Source: Pratylenchus scribneri | Taxonomy: Eukaryota > Nematoda > Chromadorea > Rhabditida > Pratylenchidae | Direction: 5' to 3' | NCBI GenBank assembly: GCA_030063045.1 | Contig: JAQSEB010000031.1 | Location: 2,480,001-2,544,000 of the forward strand | Length of the DNA: 64,000 bases | Part shown: positions 1 through 10,896 of the stretch, one piece after another | Layout of the letters: the number at the start of each line of letters is the position of its first letter | How positions within the stretch are numbered: the first letter of the stretch is position 1 | The notes under the pieces: generated by a model | Database searches by the model: none | Seen by the model: only the letters and a program-made list of their open reading frames with translations | Told to the model about the DNA's origin: nothing | Program-made: the position numbers and the translations under genes

Positions 1-542
1 CCTCCAAAGAACACTGGAAAAAAGAAAAACAGATTAAAGAGTTCAAATACGAACTATTTATTTTTATATTTGGTGTTTTCCACCCTAAGGTTTGGGGAGA
101 AGGATGGAGGAAAAATTTTTGTGGTGGCTGAAAAAGGAAATAAATTCTCGACTGGTCTCGCCCAAAATGTAGTATTTAATGGAGGTGGGACACGCAAATC
201 AAAGTCAATATAAAATTGTACACATTTAATGTTTCCTCCACATTAATGGGCGGCATTGGACATGTTTCTTCCTTCCAATAAAAATATTTCATTTAAAACC
301 ATTCAGAAATATTCCAATTCAATTAAATCCAAATCTTTTCAAATAAAATTTGACTAACTAATTTTTAAGAGATGCAATTAGTGCATTCAATTTTTCTTTA
401 TTTTTTAATTTTCCATAAAATTCAAAATTATTCCACTCATTTCGAATGAATATTATTTAATTTTTATTTATTTTCCCATTCATTCAATTTAAGAAAAAAT
501 CCTTTTAAATTCTCTACAAAACATTAATTCTCATCAATAAAA
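1..542. other. 5' flank of the globin gene, no gene seen
   Basis: The stretch upstream of the globin start is AT-rich with scattered runs of A and T. I see no open frame, RNA gene or repeat that I can support. Promoter elements are presumably here, but no TATA-like box stands out. Confidence 0.4.
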
Positions 543-1367
543 ATGTCTGATTCAAAACGCAAAGAAATTCAAAAACTTTGCCTCGATTCAATCAAGGATC
601 TCAAAATTGGTGTTGCCCCGGATGAATTGCAAAATGGCAAAGATTTCTACAAATAGTAAATAAAAAATGGGAGCAAGAGCAATATTACAATTATTATTTT
701 TATTTCAGTTTCTTCACCAATTTTCCCGATCTTCGCGTTTATTTCAAAGGAGCCGAAAAATTTACGGCCGATGATGTCCAAAAATCGGAACGATTCGAAA
801 GTGAGCAAATAAAAATAAAAATAATAAAAATTAAAAGACAAATAATTATCCTATTAGGTAAATTGGCTAGTTAATAATCAAAATTTCAGTTATACGAATT
901 TTTGCAAAATTTAATTAGTAGCGCAAAATTTAGATCATTTAATTAGTAAATTTCAAAAATTAAATTATTATAAATACAAAAAAAAGTAAAATTCCTATTT
1001 TTCCACAGAACAAGGCCAACGCCTTTTGTTGGCCCTGCATCTGACCGCAAATGTTTACGACAATAAAGTGGATCATTTTCATAATTGTCCCAAAAATATC
1101 CAATTCCTTCTTTAATAGATGGTTTTTGACTCGTACATTCGTGAGATTGTGAATCGCCATCGGCAATTCAAAATGGAACCCGGCCTTTGGAACGCGTTTT
1201 GGACAGTTTGGACCGGCTTTTTGGAGACGAAAGTGAAATTGACGAAAGAGCAAAAGGATGCATGGTTCCAGCTGGGCAAAGAATTTGCCGAATCCGTCAA
1301 CAATCATTTGGCCCATTTGGGCCTTCCACATGTGACGGAAATGGTCAAAGGATTGGCCGTAAAATGA
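543..1367 (+). CDS. Nematode globin (myoglobin-like), four exons
   Basis: Haem-binding oxygen carrier or sensor of the nematode single-domain globin family, probably intracellular because no signal peptide is seen. Exons 543-655, 709-800, 1009-1067 and 1119-1367 join in phase with GT-AG introns to give 170 residues, near the usual family length. Visible landmarks are NFPDLRVYFKGAEKF (CD region), EKQGQRLL, where the Gln fits the distal E7 position of nematode globins, and REIVNRHRQF, whose His is the likely proximal haem ligand. The tail ends HLGLPHVTEMVKGLAVK. The start is the first ATG and follows a T-rich 5' leader. Family identity is strong; which C. elegans glb gene is orthologous cannot be told from here. 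A frameshifted exon lies tail-to-tail 130 bp downstream. Confidence 0.93.
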
Positions 1368-1493
1368 AGAATATTTGAAGCAAAACATTTAATTGTGTTG
1401 GAGGAGATGCGATTGAAATTAATTCTTAGAATATTCATTGAATAAATTGTAATTTTAAATTTAATGGATAAAATGATGAAATGTGCAACTCAC

Positions 1494-1710
1494 GATATTC
1501 GATATTCTACAATATTTTTTCCATTGACTTCCACATCCACTTCTTCTATAATGATGGCCGCAATCCAACTGTGAATGATTTTTAATGACTGAATTTGACG
1601 CAAAAATCAGAAGAAATGTCCTTGAGGATTTTAAGATTGGCATTAATTAATCTAGGATCATCAATTCCCGGATTCCCGTTCACAATGGTCGAATTATCCA
1701 GAAAGAGTTT
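1494..1710 (-). pseudogene. Broken exon of an unknown protein, one-base frameshift
   Basis: Read on the minus strand, 1710 to 1494 encodes a protein-like stretch that runs through LDNSTIVNGNPGIDDP and SWIAAIIIEEVDVEVNG, and ends at a GTGAGT donor. The two halves are in different frames. They become continuous if one T is added to a run of five T near 1602, in the codons reading DF then LRQIQ. The 5' side abuts the 27-bp tandem array at 1743, so upstream exons may have been lost or displaced. I do not recognise the protein. It could be a pseudogene, or the shift could be a homopolymer sequencing error. Confidence 0.45.
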
Positions 1711-1742
1711 CTACCACCATGGCGAGAAGGTCAAATTGATTA

Positions 1743-3774
1743 TAATCTTCGCAAACGAAAACACAATTACAATACAATCTTAGCTAATGTAAACACAATT
1801 ACAATCTTAGAAAGCGAAAACACAATTTACAAACTTAGCAAACGAAAACACAATTACAATCTTAGCAAACGAAAACACAATTACAATCTTAACAAACGAA
1901 AACACAATTACAATCTTAGAAAGCGAAAACACAATTACAATCTTAGCAAACGAAAACACAATTACAATCTTAGCAACGAAAACACAATTATAATCTTAAC
2001 AAACGAAAACACAATTACAATCTTAGCAAACGAAAACACAATTACAATCTTAGCAAACGAAAACACAATTACAATCTTAGCAAACGAAAACACAATTACA
2101 ATCTTAGCAAACGAAAAACAATTACAATCTTAGCAAACGGAAACACAATTACAATCTTAGAAAGCGAAAACACAATTTACAAACTTAGCAAACGAAAACA
2201 CAATTACAATCTTAGCAAACGAAAACATAATTACAATCTTAGCAAGCGAAAACACAATTACAATCTTAGCAAACGAAAACACAATTACAATCTTAGCAAA
2301 CGAAAACACAATTACAATCTTAGCAACGAAAACACAATTACAATCTTAACAAACGAAAACACAATTACAATCTTAGCAAACGAAAACACAATTACAATCT
2401 TAGCAACGAAAACACAATTACAATCTTAGAAAGCGAAAACACAATTACAATCTTAACAAACGAAAACACAATTACAATCTTAACAAACGAAAACACAATT
2501 ACAATCTTAGAAAGCGAAAACACAATTACAATCTTAACAAACGAAAACACAATTACAATCTTAACAAACGAAAACACAATTACAATCTTAGAAAGCGAAA
2601 ACACAATTACAATCTTAGCAAACGAAAACATAATTACAATCTTAGCAAACGAAAACACAATTACAATCTTAGCAAACGAAAAAACAATTACAATCTTAGC
2701 AAACGAAAACACATTTACAATCTTAGCAAACGAAAACACAATTACAATTTTAGCAAACGAAAACACATTTACAATCTTAGCAAACGAAAACATATTTACA
2801 ATCTTAGCAAACGAAAACACATTTACAATCTTAGCAAACGAAAACACATTACAATCTTAGCAAACGAAAACACAATTACAATCTTAGCAAACGAAAAACA
2901 ATTACAATCTTAGCAAACGGAAACACAATTACAATCTTAGAAAGCGAAAACACAATTTACAAACTTAGCAAACGAAAACACAATTACAATCTTAGCAAAC
3001 GAAAACATAATTACAATCTTAGCAAGCGAAAACACAATTACAATCTTAGCAAACGAAAACACAATTACAATCTTAGCAAACGAAAACACAATTACAATCT
3101 TAGCAAACGAAAAAACAATTACAATCTTAGCAAACGAAAACACAATTACAATCTTAGCAAACGAAAACACAATTACAATTTTAGCAAACGAAAACACATT
3201 TACAATCTTAGCAAACGAAAACATATTTACAATCTTAGCAAACGAAAACACATTTACAATCTTAGCAAACGAAAACACAATTACAATCTTAGCAAACGAA
3301 AACACAATTACAATCTTAGCAAACGAAAACATAATTACAATCTTAGCAAACGAAAACACAATTACAATCTTAGCAAACGAAAAAACAATTACAATCTTAG
3401 CAAACGAAAACACATTTACAATCTTAGCAAACGAAAACACAATTACAATTTTAGCAAACGAAAACACATTTACAATCTTAGCAAACGAAAACATATTTAC
3501 AATCTTAGCAAACGAAAACACATTTACAATCTTAGCAAACGAAAACACATTACAATCTTAGCAAACGAAAACACATTACAATCTTAGCAAACGAAAACAC
3601 ATTTACAATCTTAGCAAACGAAAACACAATTACAATCTTAGCAAACGAAAACACATTACAATCTTAGCAAACGAAAACACATTTACAATCTTAGCAAACG
3701 AAAACACAATTACAATCTTAGCAAACGAAAACACATTACAATCTTAGCAAACGAAAACACATTACAATCTTAGC
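1743..3774. repeat. 27-bp tandem repeat array (about 75 copies)
   Basis: The unit reads TTAGCAAACGAAAAC followed by ACAATTACAATC on the plus strand. Point variants, such as AAAGCG for AAACGA and CATTTA for CAATTA, and 1-bp indels occur. A 780-bp higher-order duplication is visible: the run around 2101 recurs at 2881. Because 27 is a multiple of three, the minus strand stays open for long stretches as repeats of FSFAKIVIV. These are by-products of the repeat, not genes. The array stops abruptly at the palindrome arm beginning at 3775. Confidence 0.95.
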
Positions 3775-4421
3775 AAAATTAAAAAGGCGATGAATAATAA
3801 AATAGGAAAAAAATTAAATTTACAAATTCATTAATAAATGATTCATTTACCCCTATTGTCTTTAAATTTAAAATATATTCATTAAAAATCAGAAACAATT
3901 TGAATACACATGGGGTTTCAATAAACAAATGCTGTCGGCTGAAATTAATCATGAAGGAATAATTGAGACATACACCAAACAAAAAAATGCGCAAATAAAT
4001 GTGATGGCATTCAAGGGACGCATGAAACAAGTAAAATCGGTCTTGGAAAAGTTTAAAAAATCGATTTTTTCAATTTTTGTGATTATTTATTAAACTTAAA
4101 ATATTATTTTTATTTTTTAAGAAATATTTTTGAAACTTGACATTTTTTGAATTAAAAATCAACAAATATTTTAGAAAATTATGAATTGGTAATTTTTGAA
4201 TCAACTTTCTAGAAATAATTCATTTGAATGAGGAAATGTGCAAAAAATGGCAAAATTATTTTCAGGCAAAAGAATTTTTCGGAAAAGCTTAATTGTCCCT
4301 CAAAAGGGGCTGAATTTTACATCAAATTTTCCTCTACATCAAAAGGGGCTGAATTTTGCATCAAATTTTCCTCTACATCAAAAGGGGCTGAATTTTGCAC
4401 CAAATCGAGCGGGAATTTGAA
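3775..4421 (+). repeat. Left arm of a 2.5 kb palindrome
   Basis: About 647 bp that are nearly perfectly inverted relative to 5618-6261. The outer end is AAAATTAAAAAGGCGATG. It contains an exon-like open segment (3893-4030, 46 codons, preceded by ATCAG and followed by GTAAAAT) that is also present in the right arm. Near the inner end are three 39-bp tandem copies beginning CAAAAGGGGCTGAATTTT. No target-site duplication is seen: the outside is satellite on the left and unrelated sequence on the right. This copy has no upstream exons, so it looks like the derived one. Confidence 0.9.
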
Positions 4422-4546
4422 TTTTTCCCATTAATTCCTCTTCTCTCTTCTCAACACAAATATCCATGATCGTCTTTGATCCAATCTAAATATTTCTAAT
4501 AAATATTTTATCAATAATAATATCTATAATTAATTTAAATATAAAT

Positions 4547-5575
4547 TAAGGCCACTAGAAGGTTGGGGAAGTATAACAGAGGCCCGGAGAGTGCGCGGGA
4601 TATATCCGGATAAGGGGCATTAAGGTGAATATAGGGGGATTAAGCCAGATTAAGCCCCGAAATAGATGGGAAATGGTCCGGAGGGCCAGCGGACGGTAGA
4701 GAAGTGGGTCGAAGGCCCGGAGAGTGCGCGGGATATATCCGGATATAGGGGGATTAGGATGAATATATTGGGATTAAGTCCCGAAATGGATGGGAAATGG
4801 CCCGGAAGGCCATAGAAAGGTCTGGGATATGGGCCGAAGGCTCTGATGGTAAGTGGGATTAGGCCGGATAAAGGTGGATATACGTGGATTTAGGGGGATT
4901 AAGCCCCAAATAGATGGGCTCGAGTCCTATTTTAGGCTGTTTTTCTTCCGGCTTCGCGAGATTCCAATGCTCCGAGCCCTAAGACCCTAGCCCCTAAATC
5001 CCATGCCGACCATAACCCTAATCCCTAGCCCCTAACTAGACTTTCCGGCTTAATTCCCCTATATCCATTTTAATCCCCTATATCCACCTAAATCCCCCTA
5101 TATCCGGCTAAATCCCGCGCACTTTCCGGGCCTCTATTATACTTCACCGACTTTCTAGTGGCCTTCCGAGCCATTTTCAATTTTTTTCTTGGCCTAATCT
5201 CCCTATATCCACCTAAATCCCCTTATATCCGGCTAAATCCCGCGCACTTTCCGGGCCTCTATTATACTTCACCGACTTTCTAGTGGCCTTCCGAGCCATT
5301 TTCAATTTTTTTCTTGGCTTAATCTCCCTATATCCACCTAAATCCCCTTATATCCGGCTAAATCCCGCGCACTTTCCGGGCCTCTATTATACTTCACCGA
5401 CTTTCTAGTGGCCTTCCCAGCCATTTCCAATCCATTTCTGGGCTTAATCCCCCTATATCCACCTTAATCCCCTTATATCACATTAATCCCCCTATATCAC
5501 ATTAATCCCCCTATATCACATTAATCCCCCTATATCCGGCATAATCCCGAGCACCTCCTTTTCCGCGCACCCCAG
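4547..5575. repeat. GC-rich repetitive core of the palindrome
   Basis: The spacer between the arms is built of short degenerate units around CCGGATATAGGGGGATTAAG, together with GAGAGTGCGCGGGATATA. Units point one way before about 4900 and the opposite way after about 5030, so the core is itself a foldback. A 125-bp unit is tandemly repeated three times, with TATCCGGCTA at 5101, 5226 and 5351. The midpoint (about 4930-5035) contains CTTCCGGCTTCGCGA and repeated CCCTAGCCCCTAA. The same core, midpoint included, recurs at 44.5-45.2 kb between different arms. No coding capacity. Confidence 0.88.
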
Positions 5576-5617
5576 GAATGTCCCAAAATCGTTTTATATT
5601 ATTTACAACGTGAAAAA

Positions 5618-6261
5618 CAAATTCCCCCGATTTGGTGCAAAATTCAGCCCCTTTTGATGTAAAGGAAAATTTGATGTAAAATTCAGCCCCTTTTGATGTA
5701 GAGGAAAATTTGATGTAAAATTCAGCCCCTTTTGAGGGACAATTAAGCTTTTCCGAAAAATTCTTTTGCCTGAAAATAATTTTGCCATTTTTTGCACATT
5801 TCCTCATTCAAATGAATTATTTCTAGAAAGTTGATTCAAAAATTACCAATTCATAATTTTCTAAAATATTTGTTGATTTTTAATTCAAAAAATGTCAAGT
5901 TTCAAAAATATTTCTTAAAAAATAAAAATAATATTTTAAGTTTAATAAATAATCACAAAAATTGAAAAAATCGATTTTTTAAACTTTTCCAAGACCGATT
6001 TTACTTGTTTCATGCGTCCCTTGAATGCCATCACATTTATTTGCGCATTTTTTTGTTTGGTGTATGTCTCAATTATTCCTTCATGATTAATTTCAGCCGA
6101 CAGCATTTGTTTATTGAAACCCCATGTGTATTCAAATTGTTTCTGATTTTTAATGAATATATTTTAAATTTAAAGACAATAGGGGTAAATGAATCATTTA
6201 TTAATGAATTTGTAAATTTAATTTTTTTTCCTATTTTATTATTCATCGCCTTTTTAATTTT
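5618..6261 (-). repeat. Right arm of the 2.5 kb palindrome
   Basis: Inverted copy of 3775-4421. On the minus strand it holds the exon-like segment 6142-6005, which is directly downstream of and in phase with the secreted-protein gene at 6390-8264. This arm is therefore probably the original and the left arm the copy. Only two full 39-bp AGGGGCTGAATTTT units plus a part are present at the inner edge, compared with three in the left arm. Confidence 0.9.
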
Positions 6262-6389
6262 CGGCAACAATTAAATATCGAAATGATTGATCTATCAAAA
6301 TAGGTCGCAGAAATTTATGGCGAATAATTGCTCAATTTAGCTTATTTTGCCGATTTCTTAATCGATAACTTTTGAAATTTCTTGCCAAA

Positions 6390-8264
6390 TTAATTGACCT
6401 TTGCTTCCTTGAGGTCATTTTTGTAAAATTTATCCACGTCCACATCCTTTGCCTCCAGTCCTAATGACTTCAATTCATTTGAATAATCTTTCTCCACATT
6501 TTGCTTTAATCCATCAAATTCATTGCTATAAGCCAATGGGGCTCGACAAAAATCATCGGAATTGGCAGAGCATCCGGCTAATGATATTGTGGTTACCATG
6601 CATGGCTCAATGTTATCGCCTTCCTAATTTCAATATTTTTTTTAAATTTTAGTCACGACACCCATTTTATCACTAACAATTTTGGCAACAAGGCCGCATT
6701 CTTGACCTCCACCCACGAATGAGAATGCCTTTGATTTAAAATGGCGAAATTCGGGGAACAATGGAACAAAATCCATGCCTAATTGCCATAAATTCATTGT
6801 TGTCGTTTTGCCCACATATTTGAATCCATTATCAACAAAATTGGCCGGTGGATCGCCAATAAAAATCAATTTTTTCCCATTCAAATTTGTAATTGTTGTG
6901 GAAATTAAATTCGTGGAACTGAATTGAATGCGAAAACAGGTTTCATCATTTGTGGAAGTGCCAAGCGAGATTGGGAATTTATAGCTGAAATTTGATAATA
7001 TTATTTAGAATAAAAGATTACAGATTACACAGAAAAAAAAACAAAAAAAAAAATATTTTCCAAAGTTTTTTCATAGGTGTTGTCAATTTTTTGCCTCTTA
7101 TTTTGGAATATCTCAATTTATTTTACCGAAAATAGTCAGCAAACTATGCAAATTTATGATTTGCTCCATTCCAACAAATAAAAATTAGCGAATTTAATTA
7201 TATGCATATTAAAATTAAATGAAAATAACATCTTTTACATATGTCTGTCAATACTGGCTGCAATCATAAAATTTGTGCCATCATCGTCCGTGTAAATCTT
7301 GAACGCACTGCTTGACTGTTCGTTGCAATCAAATTTGATGGCATTCACGCTTTCTGGATTTGTCCTTTTCCCATTTTCCACATTCACTTTGTCATTGTTT
7401 AAAACTCGTGGCAAGGTGAAATTGCTTTGCACTTTGAGTACATTTAATTCCGATTCATAGCAAATGGTGAGGCTAATTATGGTTAATTATAATTAATTTA
7501 ATGAATTTCAAAAAATTAATTTTATTTTGTAACAAAATTTTTAAGCCCAAATCAATGGGCTTTCAACTGGTGGAGTAGGTTTTAATTTTAAAATAGAATA
7601 GTCTCAAAATATCAGTTTTGGACACCGAATTTTTTTCCAAATTAAGTAATTTCGAAAATTAAATTGGCTGGATAGGAAATTTTGGAATTTTTATTACTAA
7701 TTGGATTAATTATGGCTATAATTTTTTATTTATAATTTTATTTGAATAAATAAATCAAAATTATGTATAATTAAATTAATTTTAAAAGACTATAATTATT
7801 TTAATTTATGACTACTAAAAATGTCCAAATATAAATAAAAATTTTGATCTGTGAAATTTTATTTTTTTGAGGATTATAAAACAGGCAGCAAAATTTAACA
7901 AAAATTTCAAATTTATCTTTTTGAAATTTTCTCTACATAATAAAAATTACCCATTTGTGCATTTGCTGCCTTTCTTTAGACAATATTTAATTGAAAAATT
8001 TGGAGTACATTTTGTTGAATCGGCTTTGAAGAAAAGTCGAATTTCATCCGAATTTCCAATAATTTTTCCATTCAAAAAACTGCATAATTCAAAATTATAA
8101 TTATGGCAAAAATTTGACTTTCCTTACGGCAAACCATCCTCCCCATAATACATTTGATCGAATTCGGCAAAAACATCAGCCATTTCCGTTAAACAATTTG
8201 CATAATGAAAGCAAAAAAGAAATAATATCAAGTTAAACATATTTTTGGATAAATTAATTTTCAT
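6390..8264 (-). CDS. Secreted protein of unknown function, five exons
   Basis: Exons 8264-8128, 8079-7951, 7472-7239, 6984-6678 and 6623-6390 join in phase with GT-AG introns and give 346 residues. The N-terminus is a clear signal peptide (FNLILFLFCFHYANC), so the product should enter the secretory pathway. The mature part has scattered cysteines (TKCTPNF, YCLKKGSKC, FDCNEQ, ETCFRI, GGQECGLVAKI, EPCMV, AGCSAN, DDFCRAP) that suggest disulfides, and a charged helical tail. I recognise no domain. An alternative 3' end is possible: a GTCAAT donor at 6398 leads in phase to an exon at 6142-6005 inside the palindrome arm, with a stop near 5942. It is the first of several secreted-protein genes in this part of the window. 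Confidence 0.8.
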
Positions 8265-8529
8265 CCCCTTCCAAAAATATTTTTAAATGAAAAATATAAA
8301 AAAGATGGATTCCACGTCAGCGATAAAAATTATGCATTTACTGAATTTTAAAAGTCCATTTAAAAATTTCCTTTTAATAAATATATAACAACAATATTAT
8401 TTTCTTCTTTTAAAAATTAATAAAAAAAATTGATTGGAATTTTTAATAAGAAAATTCACTTTTTTATTCGAATATCAGAATTAAGGAATTTTTTGTAAAT
8501 ATTTTTGTAAAATCAAAAAAAAAATAAAT

Positions 8530-8647
8530 TTATTCCACATTTTCCCCATCTTTCTTCAACATTTTATACAAATGCACCAGCATTTTTGGATCCTCCGGAA
8601 CATCGAATCGATTCCCCTCATAGGTATAGGTTGTCGTGGAAAACGAT
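8530..8647 (-). CDS. Orphan 3' exon of an unknown gene
   Basis: Minus-strand open segment with an acceptor (AATAAAG) and a stop codon. It reads through TTTYTYEGNRFDVPEDP and ends KMLKKDGENVE. Its codon use and composition look protein-coding. No upstream exon is adjacent: the next 2.2 kb is repeat sequence, and the next minus-strand gene (10.9-12.9 kb) has its own short last exon, whose phase does not join this one without creating a stop. It may be the displaced C-terminus of that gene. Confidence 0.5.
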
Positions 8648-8888
8648 CTTTATTTTCCTTTCCCGGACTTAGAATTTGTTTCCCTCATTTTTTCTTCCCT
8701 TCTTGGATTGGAATTTATTTTCCTCATTTCTCGACCCAATTGATGACTCATATATTTTCCATTCTATTTGTGTTTTTGTGATCAATCATTGTTCTTTCTG
8801 GAATGTTTTTTCCAAATAAGCTTATTGACACAAACAACACGCCCATTTTTGGAATGTTTTTGTCCAAAATACGCCCCATTTCTGGCCC

Positions 8889-8896
8889 TATATAAA
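8889..8896 (+). promoter_or_regulatory. TATA-box-like motif
   Basis: TATATAAA in a locally less AT-biased context, about 25 bp before the run of three CTTCACTTGA(C/T)T-type direct repeats. It may be the promoter of a degenerate element, since no gene follows on this strand for 4 kb. Confidence 0.3.
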
Positions 8897-10180
8897 CCGA
8901 GGAATTTTGCCTAATTCCTCACTTCACTTGACTCCCAACTTCACTTGACTCTCACTTCACTTGATTCCCACCTTCATTTTGACTATTCCCTTCCTTATTC
9001 CACTGTTAGCTTGCGATCCCTTTTCCATTTATTTTGATTCGCTAAATATTTTTATTCGTGATAAATTTATTTAATTCGCTTTTTCTTGTTGGAAAAGAAG
9101 GGGAAAAACGAGTCTAGGAATTATATCCCTTCCTCATTCATTCCCTAAAGACCCATCTACCGACAAGTGGTGCCGCTCAATCGCGAATCTGTCTTGGGAA
9201 TTGTTTCGGAAAAAGGAAAAGAATTGTTTTGGAAAAAAGTAAATTCTGTTGCGGACTACCGACAAGTGGTGCCGCTACAATTGCGAATCTCTCTTGGGAT
9301 TTTGTTCTGGAAAAAGTTAAAGAATTGTTCTGAATTCGGTTGCGGATTACCGACAAGTGTTTAACGCTACGAACGCGAATCGGTCTTGGATTTGTTTTTG
9401 AAAAAGTAAAGGAATTGAATTGGAAAAGGCAGAGGATCTGTTCGGAAATTGTTTTGGATAAAGCAAAGAACTGTTCGGAAATTGAATTTTGGAGAAGGGG
9501 AATTAAAGTCAATTTGAAAAATCGTTTTTGTCGTTCAACTCTCAGATGAAGTTGAACAGATATTAAAGTTGGAAATTGAAATCAAGTTGGAAAAAAATAT
9601 TGTTCCATTATACAACTATCAAGCGAAATCGAATTGGAATTGAATCGGAATTTGAAAAAAGGTTGAGAAATTGAATTGTTTGGGAAAATTGTCAAGTGAA
9701 GTCAAATCGTTCAAGTTGGGAGGGGTTGAAACTGTTCAACCTTGGTCAAGTTAAATATTGTTTAATTTGAATTATTGAAGCCTCCAACTTCGAGGAAGTT
9801 CAGTAAAGAAACTTGTCCTCAAAATATTGAATTGGAAAGTTGAAATCCAGTTAACATTGTTTTGTTGTTCAACTTCAAGTGAAGTTGAATTGAAAAATAG
9901 CAGTTCCGAAGTTGAACTCGAATTGAAATAGCAGTTCCAAAGTTGAACTCAAGTTGGAAAATAGCAGTTCCGAAGTTGAACTCAAATTAAAAATTGTTTT
10001 GTTCTTCAACTCTCAAGTGAAGTTGAATTGAAATTATAGTTGGGAGATTGGAGTTGTTCAATCTTGTTCAAGTTAAATTTTTTCTTGAAATTGCGGAAAC
10101 CCAACTTGAAGGAATATTTTCCTCATTGATCAAAAGAGAATTTGTTTATTTGATTTGGAATTCAAGTTAAAAACAAAGTT

Positions 10181-10412
10181 GAAGGAAATTTTGTGAGAAA
10201 TTGTCCTCATCAGTTTATTTGAAGGAAATTTTGTGAGAAATTGTCCTCATCAGTTTATTTGAAGGAAATTTTGTGAGAAATTGTTCTCACCAGTTTATTT
10301 GAAGGAAATTTTGTAAGAAATTGTCCTCATCAGTTGAATTGAAGGAAATTTTGTGAGAAATTGTCCTCATTAGTTGAATTGAAGGAAACTTTCTAAGAAG
10401 TTTGTCCTCATC
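10181..10412. repeat. 40-bp tandem repeat, about six copies
   Basis: The unit is GAAGGAAATTTTGTGAGAAA followed by TTGTCCTCATCAGTTTATTT. The first copies are exact; later ones drift, for example CAGTTGAATT for CAGTTTATTT. Confidence 0.9.
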
Positions 10413-10896
10413 AGTTATAATCAAAAAGAAATTTGTAATTATTTGAATTGGAAACAAAGTGAAAGGAAGTACAGTTACTTTCCTTATCACCGAAAAGCAT
10501 TTGTTAAATCATTTGATTTGTCAAAACTCAAAAGAAAAATTTGAAGGAAGTTTGTTTAAACTTGTCCTCATCGGAAATAAAATTGTTTGATATCAAGTTA
10601 AAGAAAACGAATTGAAGGAAATTTAAGTATTGAACAGTAAACTGTCCGTCTTTAAGATTGTGTTGTTGAAAAAGAAATTTGTAAAATTGTTTGAGGAAGA
10701 TTTTCCTCTTGATAATTGGAATTAAATTTGTCGATTCAATTGTTGAAATCAAGGAAAAATAAATTGTTTTAATTGAAAAAGCATTGTACTGAAATTAAAG
10801 ATTGGTAAGGCAGAACGCAGATTGACCAAATTTTAGGGTCTAAAAAGTATCGAATTTTCAATGTGAAAGTTAGTAAAGTTAGTAAAGTTAATAATT

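Larger units (their letters stand above)
8648..10896. repeat. Repeat-filled 2.2 kb stretch, possible retroelement or array remnant
   Basis: No coding frame is supported. Three degenerate copies of CCGACAAGTGGTGCCGCT lie at about 9158, 9259 and 9348. Many spaced GTTGAACTCAAGTTGGAAA-type units lie at 9550-10130, and a 40-bp tandem lies at 10181-10412. TATATAAA followed by repeated CACTTGACTC motifs, then TGGTGCCG, is reminiscent of an LTR and primer-binding site. No second LTR and no gag or pol frame is present, so this reading is weak. Confidence 0.55.

Noticed and set aside
2392..3548. Long minus-strand frames of repeated FSFAKIV
   Set aside because: They exist only because the 27-bp repeat unit is a multiple of three; no start context, domain or splice structure supports a protein.
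8850..9200. LTR retrotransposon 5' end
   Set aside because: TATA-like box and TGGTGCCG are suggestive, but there is no matching second LTR and no gag or pol frame.
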